Shown: one piece after another, positions 22,011-33,963 of the stretch
Numbering within the stretch: the stretch's first letter is position 1
Layout: the number at the start of each line of letters is the position of its first letter
Origin: Byssochlamys sp. IMV 00236
Lineage: Eukaryota; Ascomycota; Eurotiomycetes; Eurotiales; Thermoascaceae
Reading direction: 5' to 3'
Assembly (NCBI GenBank): GCA_001931875.2
Contig: MSJH02000482.1
Coordinates: forward strand, 186,001 to 250,000
DNA length: 64,000 nucleotides
The notes under the pieces: model-generated
What the model was told of the DNA's origin: nothing
The model's database searches: none
The model's input: only the letters and a program-made list of their open reading frames with translations
Translations under genes and position numbers: made by a program

Positions 22011-22410
22011 TTATTCCTGTTGCTACAAGGACGAAGAAAACCAGCGTCAGCAAACAAAGTCCCTCATGGTATAGAAAAAAAAGCACTTCTCCATAGAGGG
22101 AAGGAAAAAAAAAGACTTTCCCAGAGGAAAACCGTTTGTAAAAGAAACACAACAAGACTCAACTCACCTCCGGTGGATTCCCAGCTCCTCGAACCATTTT
22201 CTCAATCATCATCGCCCGAACTTTCTCCTTGGGTTCACCCATCCCAATAGCCATATACGACAACAGCGGCGGGTGTCCGACATACGAGGCGTAGCTGTCG
22301 CGAAGGATGTTGGATGTCCATTCGTACTTGGTCGTGTCGGCGTGACCTGTACCGACGTAGCGGGCCTGAAGCGCCTCGAGGTTCTGGAGGGTACGTAGTT
22401 TATCGGCCAT
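22011..22410 (-). CDS. Splicing factor SF3b subunit 5/10 (SF3b10)
   Basis: Exon 1 is 22168-22410 and a 12-nt terminal exon is 22011-22022. The 145-nt intron has a GTGAGT donor, TTTGCTGACG branch, pyrimidine-rich tract and TTGTAG acceptor. The protein is 84 residues and ends NPPEQQE, which fits the usual length of about 85. The body is unmistakable: the segments RYVGTGHADTTKYEW, RDSYASYVGHPPLLSYMAI and VRAMMIEKMVRGAGNPP match human SF3B5. SF3b10 is a small structural subunit of the SF3b complex of U2 snRNP, which helps hold the branch-site helix in the spliceosome. Translation through the intron would add just VS and stop. The neighbour Tad1 is divergent, 321 bp between start codons. Confidence 0.95.
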
Positions 22411-22731
22411 TTTTGCTCCGGTTTGTTTTTTGTCTTTTATCTGCGATGCGAAATTGATGGATGGATGGATGGTGGTGTTCTGAAAGAGAGGCGGTTAAAC
22501 CCGGGGGTCTGTGTCACGTGAGCGTGAATCGATGTCTTCTTATGTTGGTCCGTGCGTGTCTTTGAGGGCCGGAAAGGGAAGTATCAGATCGACTCCACTT
22601 CAACCTATTTGATTTTCTAGTTCTGATCTATGTTGACAATTATCCGGGGATCTTGGTCTGTTTGCTCTTTTTTGGGAAAATAAATAAATAAAATACCGAA
22701 AGGCTCAAGAAACTGCTATTATCGCTATCAC
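22411..22731. promoter_or_regulatory. Shared divergent promoter, SF3b10 / Tad1
   Basis: A 321-bp gap lies between two divergent start codons. It includes CACGTGA at about 22515-22521, a possible bHLH-type E box, and a (TGGA)n run near 22457-22471. Function of these words is inferred only from position. Confidence 0.45.
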
Positions 22732-24685
22732 ATGGAAGCGTCTAGTTCGTCTTTGCCCTCCCGCATAGCTTCTCTGGTCCATGCACACTTCGATGCTTTG
22801 CCCGCGAGGAGCAAGCCCATGATTCACCCGGATGGGTCGAGAGAATGGGTTCCTATGAGCGCTATTGTTGTCAGTAAAGGTATGTTATGTTATGTCTATG
22901 TCGTTGTATGTTTTCTTTTCTCAGTCGGGTTTTTATATTGTTTGGTCTTTTCCACAACGCCGTGGTAGGTTTTGAATATCATAGGAACTCTCGAATTCAC
23001 AATATCCCTTCTTGGAGTTTTCTAGGAGTGTGATATATGCGTATTTTTTGCATTAACGCTTCCTATGCTTTTTTTTCATGTCTATTTCTATATCTACTAG
23101 GTGCTAACATGCACATTTTGTTACTATGAAAGGGCAAAATACAGCTTCAGAGACACTAAAATGTGTGAGCCTTGCGTAAGTCCACCGAAGTCATTTCAAG
23201 ATATGCTGATATATGTGCTAACACTAACATAGAACTGGGGCAAAATGTCTATCGGCTTCTCAGATCCCTCGATGTCGAGGCCTTGTGCTCCATGACTGCC
23301 ACGCAGAGATCCTAGCGATTCGAGCGTTCAATCACTGGCTTCTCAGCGAGTGTCAATCAGTCCTGAATTCCGAGCGAGAACTTCAAGTATCCTCCGCTGG
23401 CAATGATTCCTCTATTGGCTCTCCATACCTTCGAAGAAGGATCGGCCATGATTCCAATCATGCGCGAGATTCTCAACTATGGCCACCATTCGAAATCCAA
23501 CCCGACGTCAAGCTGTACATGTACTGCACCTGCGCTCCCTGCGGTGACGCGAGCATGGAGCTCTGCATGGCGGCCCAAGACGATCCTACTCCGTGGCAAT
23601 TGCCGCCCAAGACGGAGCCCAAAACGGACGAACCGTCGACTACTCCAACCCTACTCGATGGGCGTGGTTATTTCTCTAACCTAGGCGTAGTTCGTCGAAA
23701 ACCTTCTCGCGCCGATGCCGAGTCTACACTGAGCAAATCGTGCTCTGATAAACTTGCCCTGCGGCAGGTATCATCATTACTATCATACCCCACCAGTCTG
23801 TTGGTTGCTCCAACAGAAGCTGCATATATCACTGCCCTAATATTACCCGAAGAGGAAATCAGCAATGTCGCATGCGCTCGAGCCTTCGGCGATGGAGAGA
23901 CCGGGCGGATGCGAATGCTAAAAGGACGACAATGGGGCACGGAGGGAACCGATAACGGATACAGGTTTCGACCATTCGATATCCTTTCCGTTCCAACAGC
24001 TGAAGTTGAAGCCCTCTGGCCTTTTGCTAAGCCCAAAGAAGCCCCAGTTTCAGAAGTGGCTATGGAGAGCACCAACGTCTCTAAGAGCCGCAAGAAGAAT
24101 AAAATCAGCAATACTTCAGCTGTCTGGACGGCTGCTGCGTCCTCTGTGGCGGAGATTCGAACAGAGCCTGCTCCCAAGCGCAGTAAGACATCATCATCGT
24201 CAACAGCGTCCAACGCCGCTGGTCTACACGAAACAATCATCAATGGGGTGAAGCAGGGAAACAAGGCGTCGACGCCTACGATGCGTGGAGCTTCTGCCCT
24301 TTCACGGGCCAAGATGTGGTTGCTTCTTCGGGATATTGTACGACCGGCATCATTAAACGGTGATGCGATGCCTGAGTCCAGTGGCTTGGGAAAAGACACA
24401 GGGCAAACCATTGACCCTCTCATTCACAACTCAGCTCAGCAGAGGATCGTGGAAGCCAGAACTTATGAATGTTTCAAAAGAGATCCTGATATATGTCCGG
24501 ACTGGATAAAGCTACGGGAAACAGCACTACAGGAGGCGAAGCGTGTGCTGAAAGATTGGATTCCCAACAGAGGGGATGAACAATGGTCGTTAGAGAGCTT
24601 GGCTGATACGGGAAAACCAAAGCTATCTAAACGCCCTGGTCGGGTGGATACTTCGGTGGATTCCATTGATAGGCTCAAGGTATGA
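22732..24685 (+). CDS. tad1: tRNA-specific adenosine deaminase 1 (Tad1/ADAT1)
   Basis: Three exons (22732-22879, 23133-23175, 23233-24685) joined by introns with GTATGT and GTAAGT donors give 547 residues. The deaminase signature is complete: the zinc-binding/proton-shuttle HAE at residues 87-89 (CHAEILAIRAFNHWL), PCG with the zinc cysteine near residue 167 (CTCAPCGDASMEL) and the second cysteine in KSCSDKLALRQV. Tad1 converts A37 of eukaryotic tRNA-Ala to inosine, next to the anticodon. The small middle exon (43 nt) encodes the conserved GQNTASETLKCVSLA. A Ser/Lys-rich insertion near residues 340-390 separates conserved blocks, and the MRGASALSRAKMW motif follows it. The tail is convergent with erg24, 205 bp between stops. 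The frame reaches a stop two codons past a possible GTATGA donor, so a further small 3' exon cannot be excluded. Confidence 0.95.
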
Positions 24686-24890
24686 TTTACACTGATTTGA
24701 AGTATATATTATTAGCTGTATTTTACATGATATCCGCGATGGGCTACATTACATAGTTATACCCTCTGACGGCAGGTGCCTAAAACCCGCCAGCAATACC
24801 AAGTGTACATCACAAACACGATGACCCCATACTTTTTTGTCCGTTTTGAAACCATCAAGCCGTGCTCTGAAGGCAGTTGAATAAGGCATT

Positions 24891-26493
24891 TTAGTAGATC
24901 CCAGGGATGATCCGGCTGCGCACCAAGGACGTATATTTGTCCCAGTCGGCGCCGTACTTCTTCTTGCACTTTTCCTCGTCGCGCCCCTCACGGTGTATGA
25001 GGAGGGTGCCAAAGTAAACCAGGTAGAAATAGGTGAAAATCATACCCCAGCCACGAACCTCAGGGGTCTGAACCGCCTGCTTCTGTAATTCGCCGGTACT
25101 GGGATCGATCGACTGGATGATGATATAGCCTGCAATTCCCGTGGGGAGGCACTGACCCCAAGACATGATCCAGTCTCCGAAGTAGTTGATGTGACGCGCG
25201 CAGCCCCACCAACCCGATGTGATCAGCTTAGAACCGGTCGCAGTCTCCATATATGTCAGATGCTTGACCCTAGGATCGTCGGGGTTTTGACGGAAGCGGT
25301 TCTTCTGGCTGTTGGCTCCGCGGAAAATGAAGTATCCGACACCAGTGCAGCCCAGAACAATTGCGATTCCATAGATACCAAGCTCGTAGGGGAACACAGA
25401 AAGATATCTTGTCTGGAAAGAGTAGATGAATGGGACCCAGACCACGTCACCAAACGCAAGCATATACCCGAAGCCATCCATAATGACGTCCATGGTTGTC
25501 AGAATCGCTGGTTCCATGTAAAGAGCGTCCAGGACGTAGAAACCCTGGAAAATAGTAACGAGGACGATAGAATCAGAGATATAGCCGTATGTCTTATATT
25601 GATGGGCCACGTTAGAGAGGTTGAGTATAAGCCAACCCAACAGGCCCGGCCTCATCTCAAAGAAGACGCCCAAATCGATGGTTCGCGAAGTGTCGCTAAC
25701 GAAAGGAATCGGCAGCTTCACACGAGGATTGAGCTCTCTGCCGATAAAGAAGTCGTAGAGAACATTGCCTGTATGGCCTCCAGGTGCTAGCTCCCGGAAT
25801 TCGGGATTTGGCTGACCTGGAGCGGGAACCGAGAAGCTTCTTATGTAGACGTAGATTGAGACAACAGTGCTGATAATCAAGTTCGCAGTGATCACTTGGA
25901 CGTAGTTGTCCCATAAGAAGGTCCAGACAGCAAAGTCAGCGCCGTACAGGTAGGTTCCTGCCGCGAGGCCAGAAAGAATGATGACAGCGGAGGGGAAAGC
26001 TGTGTATTATTAGCTTTTATGCCCCGCATAGTAGATTGAAAAGGAAAAATACCGTTAAACTTGTATCTATGCTTGCCCCCGCAGGCGAGAGCCACGCCCT
26101 CGACTTCCTGACCAGGCAGGAAGATCTGCAGAAAGAGACTCAGGCCATAGTAGGCCAGGACCCAAAGTGTGACATTGGTGTCATAGAAAGCTTTGAGTCC
26201 CTCCTCCGGCCATCCAACCTCGGCTTTCAGCTTCTCAACGGTCAATGTGGAGGGGTGTAGGAGCGATGGAACAGGACAGCCGGAAACGTCGTTGCAGAGG
26301 AAAGTAAAGCCGTATATCAAGACGGGTAGGCCGAAGACAATTCCCGCGGCACCAAGTCTGTCAATAAAATGTCAGCAATCAAGTACCAGGCAACAATGGC
26401 TCGCATCACATACGGTCCTCCAAACTCATATCCGCGCTTCTCTGGAACAGGCTGTATGGGAACTCCCAATTTGGCTTCTTTCTTTGGCGCCAT
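24891..26493 (-). CDS. erg24: Delta(14)-sterol reductase
   Basis: Three exons (26414-26493, 26053-26357, 24891-25999) give 497 residues, the usual length. Introns of 56 and 53 nt have GTATGT/GACAG and GTATTT/CACAG ends, and both restore phase. The protein starts MAPKKEAKLGVPIQP and holds many membrane segments. Family marks are GNVLYDFFIGRELNPR and, at the C-terminus, the sterol-reductase signature LLIHREGRDEEKCKKKYGAD followed by WDKY and ending RIIPGIY. It reduces the C14-C15 double bond left after Erg11 demethylation, using NADPH, in the endoplasmic reticulum, in ergosterol synthesis. The related Erg4 (C24 reductase) shares these signatures, but the motif GGHTGNVLYDFFIGRELNPR and the C-terminus favour Erg24. 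Aspergilli often carry a second Erg24 copy, so this may be one of two paralogues. Confidence 0.93.
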
Positions 26494-27036
26494 CTTGCTA
26501 ATAAGTCTGTCGCAAGATGCCTCCCAGGTCTGTGTTGACTATGTGAGCTTTGCCCAATGGCAATTGTCTTCCCCTTAAAGCGCAAACGAATAGCGGGAGT
26601 TGCAAATCAACCACAATTTATACGTTGTTGCAGTCAACTCCTGGGAAGAAAAGAAATAAAATGAAGCTAGACAGAAATAAAGTTTCGGACACAGGGCGCC
26701 CAGATGGTCTGATTTCCCCCAGCTATCGTGGGACCATCAGCACAGATTGAGACACTGGTAAAAACAGATCATCGCGGCCGTTCAGACATTATCCGTTTTG
26801 GTTCTGGGCTCGGGGGCTGGAGCCTATCTCCGCATTTGCCTGAGGCTGACACGGCGCCACATTGCGACGACTATCACGTCCAGCTTCTTTCTTGTCTTTC
26901 GCGCACCCTTGGAGCTCAGAGGTTTGTGCCTGGAATTGTCCTTTCGCTTGCTCAGATTTCCTTTCTATTCTGTTACTCACAAGTCGTTCTTTCTGCTATC
27001 TACACTACGCTTGTCCCGACGCAATCCGTCGCAGCC
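26494..27036. promoter_or_regulatory. Divergent intergenic region, erg24 / mrl1-like gene
   Basis: 543 bp between divergent start codons should hold both promoters. The ORF that overlaps the right half is just a leader-extended frame of the receptor gene. I could not identify a convincing sterol-response element. Confidence 0.4.
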
Positions 27037-28801
27037 ATGATGCTGCCATCTAGCTCACTCGTTGCGATCTTCCAATTCCTCCTCCTAGCATCCTCTCCTT
27101 TAGTCAGAGCTGGCTCTGATACGTCAAAAAATGATAAACTGTCCAAACCATGTACAGTCCAATCTCCCACCAGTGGGATGTACTTCGATCTGAATGCGAT
27201 ATCCCTTTCCCCGCCCGAGAAGAAGGACGGCCGCAAGCTGCACAAGGACGATCGCGATGAAAGCTGGCTCGCTAAAGGTCACGATTATCCCGCGAATTTC
27301 ACGATCAATATCTGCGCTCCAGTTATCGAGAATATAAGTGATGTTGTTGGCGTCGACAAATCGAGATGGCGGAACGTCAGCGCCTATTATGAGCAGAATG
27401 GCAAGATATACTCAATAGGGTACGCAAGATAAGGCACTGTGGTGCTTAATATCAGCAAGGCAACTTCTTGCAATTCAACCGACTTGACTATGCTCTGGCT
27501 GGCGGCTGGGATGATCTACTGACAAACTACAGACAACAAGCCTCTGAGCCCATATTCCGAGGAAGAAAGCTCATCTTGAACTATACAGATGGTTCTCCTT
27601 GTCCTTCGAGCTCGGCATTCGATTCACGAAATATCCTTGATGGCGATAAGGGATCCGACTTTGATACCATCCAGAGCTATGATAAAGATGTCCGGAGAAA
27701 GTCGACAATTATGTCTTTCCTCTGTGACCGTGAACCGATGGCTCCCCGAGCTGCAGTATCATTCGTGGGAACAATGGATCATTGCACGTATTTCTTTGAA
27801 GTCCGAAGTCCTGCTGCATGCGGCGGTGTAGCCTATGCTCCGAATGGGGGCTTGGGTCCGGCCGGTGTTTTCGGTGTGATGTGAGTAGATCTCCTGGTTG
27901 TTCAGTTATAAACCTTGTAGGTAGCTAACGACGTCATCCAATAGTGTCTTGATTGCAATTGCAGCCTACCTGGTCGGCGGTTGCGCCTATCAACGGACAG
28001 TGATGCACCAGCGCGGCTGGAGACAGTGTCCTAACTACAGCCTCTGGGCGGGCATGTTTGGCTTTGTCAGTGTAAGTATTCGATCGTTGATACTATTTGC
28101 GACATCTTTATTCCGACCTAAGCGCAGCAGAAAAGGTCGATTCAAGAACCTCAATAGCCCTTCCTTGCCTGTCTCTCGTCTTGATTGATTCCAGCATCAT
28201 TATAAACTCGGCCTTTTTTTTTACTGCTTCTACAGCCTTGCATAAATTGTTTCACACTGCATATTGCTAGAATCTTGATTTAGTACCTCTTGCTTTCCAT
28301 ATACCGACAGTCCTTTTTTTTTCTTTTCTTTTTGTGAGGAAGCATCGAACTGGCTTTAATGTTGGTCTTTTCGAACCACTTTCGCCGCTATTACTAGCAA
28401 TTGAGATCCTGCAACTTTCTCAATATAGGCATGCTCCCAATTCACTTTTAACGCCGTGCTTCTTACGCTCTTCCACTGCGTCATGAGACAATCCTCACGC
28501 TATGGCTATATCTCCATACTGTTTTACCGATCGGCTAACCCATGCTCGCCTTCCTTGCTCCGCTCGGAATAAACAGGATATAATCATTATCGTTTTCTCG
28601 TCTATAACTAGGTTCTTCCGTCTCAAGCGCTCTCAGAGCGACAGATACTCTCGCGTCAATGGAACCGACGCATCGGCCCAGCGCGGAGGGATTATCGGTG
28701 CGATCGGCGGACGCGGTGGGGGTGAAGGGCGCGGACACCGAGCGGACGTGGATGCCGAAAATAGACTGATTGATCAACTAGATGAGGAATGGGAAGATTG
28801 A
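27037..28801 (+). CDS. Mrl1-type receptor with mannose-6-phosphate-receptor homology (MRH) domain
   Basis: Four exons (27037-27419, 27533-27880, 27945-28071, 28577-28801) give 360 residues; all junctions keep phase. A secretion signal (MMLPSSSLVAIFQFLLLASSPLVRA) leads into a lumenal MRH-like domain with paired cysteines: CTVQSPTSGMYFDLNAISL at the start, the NICAPV segment, and FLCDRE ... DHCTYFFEVRSPAACGG at the end. One membrane span follows (VFGVIVLIAIAAYLVGG), then a cytosolic tail with QCPNYSLWAGMFGF, like Mrl1/Atg27 tails, and a Gly/Arg-rich end. Yeast Mrl1 helps sort proteases to the vacuole through the Golgi-endosome route, and I infer the same. The last intron is 505 nt with a GCTAAC branch point. 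If retained, translation ends after a different tail. Confidence 0.88.
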
Positions 28802-29097
28802 CGGTGATCTAACATGTGCCGGGTGTTGTTTTGGATACGCTACTTTCCACTTTGTTCGTTGAGGAGATTATCTCTTCTCTTGTGACGCTCCACATGAGTT
28901 TCAGATCTCAATTGATGCTATATTTATTTGCATGAGGAAAATGATATGCTTTACAGCTTTGTTGTGCTTGGCGTATGCTACTACGTGGTTACTACGTTGT
29001 TCCCGTTGAATTCGCATACTATGTAGTGTTGCATTGTTGATTGCAATATAGGATTCTTGTAATATAGAAAAGTTTCCTGTTAACATATAACAAGCAA
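28802..29097. other. Short spacer between receptor gene and tRNA
   Basis: AT-rich non-coding sequence holding the receptor 3' end and the 5' flank of the tRNA gene. Nothing else is seen. Confidence 0.5.
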
Positions 29098-29168
29098 GCA
29101 TCATTGGTCTAGTGGTAGAATTCGTCGTTGCCATCGACGAGGCCCGTGTTCGATTCACGGATGATGCA
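29098..29168 (+). tRNA. tRNA-Gly (anticodon GCC)
   Basis: A full 71-nt cloverleaf without intron. The acceptor stem GCATCAT pairs with ATGATGC, the D arm carries TGGTCTAGTGGTAG (A box), the anticodon stem CGTCG/CGACG closes the loop TTGCCAT with GCC at 29130-29132, and the T arm holds GTTCGATTC (B box). The discriminator base is A and CCA is not encoded, as usual in nuclear genomes. A T-run at 29187-29192 can serve as pol III terminator. Confidence 0.97.
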
Positions 29169-30127
29169 AAGCAACTTCAAAATTTCTTTTTTGAACCCGC
29201 TACCATCCATCCCGTCAATTTAACTCGGGCTTAATTTTTGGTCTTATTTTTACAGTGCTATTTGTTTTTGTATCTTCTATGTCATTTTCATTTACGCTTA
29301 ATCTATATCATGTTCTAGGTCGTTATCGATCTCCACCGTGGGACACTCGATAAGTAAGATGCTTATCGATGGTTAAATATAATTCAGTTCCGCTCCGCCG
29401 ATTCCACCTCAGTCTTATTCGTCACAAAACGGAGGCATGTCTGGAATCTGGAAGACCATGAGGTCGAGAAGAAAATATCACGGGTAACAACAGCCATGAG
29501 CGTAGCCTTCGCACCTACCAGGTCCCTTTTTCCTCGAATAGCTGGTATGCGGGCTATCTAGCCTCACGCGTCCAGAAGTTTCATTCTGGCCCGATGTACT
29601 GTACATAATATACGTAACCCAGAGGATGTCTCACCCAAGATCGTCGGTTGAGGCATTTGTAACTGAATCACCAGTAGGAGACATTACAATTGTAGAAGGA
29701 CTTATCATATTGGCTTGGGGCGCATTGTATACCCGGTTGCTCTTACGCTTATATGCTAGTTTTCTCGAAGGCCTCAGCTCGTATGGTTCCTCTGCCAGGG
29801 TAAATGCGAATCTGGAGTAAGTTACAAGTGAACGTGATGTTGGGATCATCTGTACTAGCAACGTCACCAGCAAGGAATAAGGGGATGAGATTAAAATAAT
29901 AGCAGCAAATAGACGACCGACAACAAGGAGTAATAAAAAAAAGAGGCATGTGGCGTACGTGCCGCGGAGAACTGGGTTGCATTTATACATATCATGTTGT
30001 ATTCAGAAACTTCCAACATCTATCGGACGCAGTGTAACCACACTCTTCTAGGAAGACAACAATATTGGCATGGCCGAGATCACATACGGATGTGAGACAA
30101 ATGATGCGTGCTTAATAAGATGGAGTA

Positions 30128-30170
30128 ACCAGTTAACTAACTAGTTAACAAGTTAGGTAGTTAGTTAGCT
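30128..30170. repeat. Cluster of TAGTTA/GTTAAC palindromic words
   Basis: Nested copies of AGTTAACTA and its complement run across 43 bp. Similar clusters lie at 11621-11638, 45807-45847 and single copies near 8510 and 42921. Confidence 0.6.
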
Positions 30171-33100
30171 CGCGCATTACTGTCCGAACAAGAGAGAAAT
30201 TTAAATTCTATAGAGTCATACGGGTAACTCATTTTCGAGGGAAAATGGTCCTGGTGGTTCTGGATATGATAAATGTGGGGGGAGCAAGCTGATTTCGAGT
30301 GGTCAGGACTCTTGGATACAGCGCGGATATGAACCATGGATGAGAATTCAATGTTGACATTCCCGGCATCGCGGGATTTGTCGCTGCAGGTACCGCCAGC
30401 TGTCACTTGCTTCTCCACTCGGTATAACGGCAGAGAATCTCTTTCTTCCCCTTCCTTCTGCCCACTAGGAGCTAGAGTCTGACCTGGCTTCAGAGCTACA
30501 TCAGTTCTGTCTAGTCTGATTAATGGTACTAGTACGATAAAGGGTTGGAAGCGTCTTAATCACGGTGACCATAGCCCCGAGGTTGATTGAGCGGTGTCGA
30601 GAAAGTCGGTGAGATGGGAATCCGGCTAAGTAGCGGGTTCCTGAAGATGAGACAGACACCGTGCTAGTGCTGAAGGAAAAGATCACTCGAAAAGCAAAAG
30701 AGCAAAACCCTTGGATCCAGGAGAGATAGAGAGCAGGGAGAATAATGGTTCAATCATGATTTTCCGGATATCAAACTCTATCCCCGCGGCAAATGTGCAT
30801 GGTTGAAGCTTATACATGAGCAGGCTGCATTGGTTGACCATCCCCTGTGAAGCGTTGTTAGTATTCTAGACCACGCATGGAATCGACCGGCCTTAATCTT
30901 CAATTAGTCCATCTAGGAGATGGGTCCCATCAGCCACCAGCTAAGACCGAAGGCGATGGATCGTCTAGTGATCGACGAAGTCTCTATAGTATCTGGCAAA
31001 AAGTCCATATCGGTGCGCGAAAAGTACCCACAGCAAGGTGACGATGGCCACAGGTACCATGGGGAGTTTTTCTTCAGCTGCAAGATTAATATATCAGCAG
31101 TGGTGTCTCCTTGCAATGGTATGCTGCTGCCCAAGCAGTGTAAAAAACTGGCAGGGAATTTCCAGGAAGACGTCTTTGGAGTCTGGTCAAGGTCGTAGGC
31201 GGAGAGCGATATTTGGCAACCGTGTAGCGTATTACCGATTCCCGACAAAGCATTGGAAGGTCCAGACTTATCATCACAACAAATTGACTCGCATCCTTCC
31301 AAGTGATGCAACAGGTGCTGTATGATGTGTGGCCTCTTGAGGCTACGCCGTGGGATTGAATTGTGTCACGAGGAAATCACGAGCGTTGGCTCCCACCAAA
31401 GCGACGTTGAAAACGTATACTCCTACCAAGCATCAAAAACGGAATTGCGCCCAACAATGCGCATTCAGGTCATTATAGGAGAAGATCTCTGCAGCAAAGT
31501 GTCTTCGATTGAACAGAGGTGCGAGTTCGGAAAGAGGGAAATCCAACAATTGGAACACATGTGCTGACGGGATTCGAGCTTGCGATGGCCTTGCGGCGTA
31601 ATAATACCGAGTAAACAGATGAGATGATCCAAACCCAACGCTCAGATCGGACGAGATGCACGAACCGGACCGATAGAGATACGCAATGGCAGACAGATGG
31701 CCAGAAAATGTCCTCTGATGGATCCTAGGAAGGGTTTGGATACCGCCCGGCGCCTGGGGAATTGTCCTGTGCAAGACGCCGTTGCTGGATGATCACGACG
31801 GAGGGGGGCCATTCCGGTCTGTACGCAGCGGGGACGACTGTTCACTGTTCAGTAACTTCAGGTCAGTCGCTGAGGCTGGAGCTGAAGCTGAAGCTGAACC
31901 AGGCGACAAGGCAGGACGATCGGATGACCTACTACATGTTTTTGCTCTGCTAGTTATCCTTACTGAATACTGATCGAATTTGAAGCAGAGCATGCAGGCG
32001 GTGATGCCGTCGAGGTGTCAGCGGGCGCATCATTGATCCTGCTCTGGCCGGTAGATGCCCGAGAACGCATTCCTGCCCAACTGCTTGTCTCTGAAGCCGT
32101 TTGACTGGCTGGATGGTCGCTTCGGTCGTCTCATTGTTGGCCCTGCTGGTCCGGACGGTTCGTCGCAGAGCTACCACAGCCCTGCCGGGTTCCTTCGTCG
32201 CCACCAGCTGAGTTGGAGCGGTGATTCGAAGAGAGAGAGAAGAAGGCGACTACTAGTTACTGACTAACTATTATTATTCTACTCCCTACAATACCATAAT
32301 AATGATGGTGATGGGTGACACTGCAACGACCCGGTTCGATGGATCGCCCTTCCAAGTTCCGCCTCGCTTAACGCATCTCCGGCTCAGCGCTGCTCTAGAG
32401 GGCTCTAGGAGTCTCTAGAGTTGCCGTACGACTGCTACTTACCATACTCTATATTGTTAATGCTGCAGATTGAAGAGTCCTACCCGATTCCCGCGATGAT
32501 CCTCAACCGGTGCCTGCGGAAACCCCTGTTTCTAGACCAGTCGACCAGCCTGGTAAAATATTATTTACTCTAGAGCACGGAGTAGAGTGGTGCGCGTCTC
32601 CTCGGCCGCCAACGGCAACAACATCAAGATCTTCTGCATCAACCCGAACCATCCGCTGGGGAGGGAAGAAGAAAGAATGGCTCATGATTGTTCGATGCTT
32701 CCTGTTTTCCTATGTTTGCCATGTTGTGCTCAGAATCAGATCGATCCTTATTTGGATGCCCCAGTTCAGTAGGCGAGCGAATGGGGCGGTATAGTAGTAC
32801 TCCTGCTGCTGCTAACGCCGATTCTTATTACTTTCTGCTCGCTTACTCGCAGGAGGGGCTGGAGATCCAAAGCGACACCGCCCAGTGATGAGGATTCCGT
32901 GGTATTTTCCATCTTCTCCTCCTGCTGCCCTAACTTCTAAGTGTATGCTGGATCGAATCCACCGCCATTAAAGCTCCGATCTCTCTCTCCAACGCACTGG
33001 TCAACACGACGACGGAACGGTTTGGATCTGTGTCCTTCAAGGCCGGAGGGGACACTAGGCAGGCCCTAGCTCGACGCCATCTCCTTTGGTCTTCTGGCAT

Positions 33101-33500
33101 CGCGCGGTTCGTCCATGCTGGCACGGTGATCAGAGACCGGGGTCATCTTGTCGCCTTCAGTGGAGTCGTGGCACCAGACACAGGCAGCCCGAACCCGGCC
33201 CAACCAGCCCAAGAAGAACCAACCGCGTAGCCACAAACAACCCACAACCCCCTCGTTCCCAGTCTTCTTATCACCTCCCAGTCTCCCCCAGACCTCCTCG
33301 GTCTCTATCTGCATTTCTGGCCTTTTCTGCCAGCCCCAAAAGAAGGACAAAAACCCAGAGAGAAGTCGTCTGCCCCCTTGGAAATCAGGAGGATATACCC
33401 CCCCGGCTTGGATTGTGGTTGTCCTGGATCTTGTCTTTTGAACCCTCATCTTCTCTTGCTACGCCTGTGCTCTCGATTTTCCTCCACGTTTCGAGATTTC

Positions 33501-33535
33501 CTGTCTCTCTCTCTTTCTCTCTCTCTCTCTCTCGT
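33501..33535 (+). repeat. (CT)n pyrimidine tract in the presumed leader of the RfeG-like gene
   Basis: A run of CT dinucleotides about 430 bp upstream of the start codon. CT-rich tracts next to transcription start sites are typical of highly expressed Aspergillus genes. Confidence 0.75.
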
Positions 33536-33963
33536 CCTCTCTGGTCGTGGCATAGTGGTGGAAAAGAGTGGACTGAACATATCCCTGGACCGGCTGTGGA
33601 CTTCTTCCCCGTGGACAGATAATCCTCCTGGACATCATCAACTGTGACCAGCACCGGAGAACAACCCAGAGCCTGGACTTAAGCTGCAGTTTTTACCTGA
33701 CCGGCGTGAGCGTATTCTGCACGTATATGCTCGTGTCACCCTCGGATTGGCCTTGGATTTGATCAAACCCTGGATTTGCCTGGACATACAGTCTCCTAGA
33801 GCTGTGATTCTGTTTCTATTCTCTTCCACAAAAAAACAAAGCAGAAAAATTTTTTACAAACCATCTTCCTCTCTTCTCCAAGGACTCGGACCCGCCAATT
33901 ACTGGATATTCTCTTCCCCTGGAATCTTCCGTGCTCATTGTTGATCCCTTATCTGTGGACAAG

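Larger units (their letters stand above)
29169..33963. other. Gene-free stretch upstream of the RfeG-like gene
   Basis: 4.8 kb with no supportable gene. ORFs up to 178 codons (e.g. 33086-33622) are Pro/Ser-rich and arise from the CT-rich leader region. The minus-strand ORFs at 29631-29990 and 30913-31311 lack recognisable domains. Clusters of TAGTTA/GTTAAC words occur at 30128-30170 and near 32250-32270. The final 600 bp is pyrimidine-rich and probably the transcription start region and leader of the next gene. Confidence 0.45.

Noticed and set aside
23668..24423. 251-codon minus ORF inside Tad1
   Set aside because: Antisense frame of the Tad1 coding exon, with no domain of its own.
25191..25790. 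199-codon plus ORF inside erg24
   Set aside because: Antisense shadow of the sterol reductase exon.
26715..26745. ATCGTGGGACC as a sterol-response element for erg24
   Set aside because: Only a loose match to known SREBP sites, so not distinguishable from chance.
29631..29990. 119-codon hydrophobic minus ORF
   Set aside because: Hydrophobic stretch arises from A-rich plus strand; no family resemblance or supporting signals.
33086..33622. 178-codon plus-strand ORF
   Set aside because: Low-complexity Pro/Ser/Arg content from CT-rich leader DNA, overlapped by equally long frames in other phases and strands; no domain.
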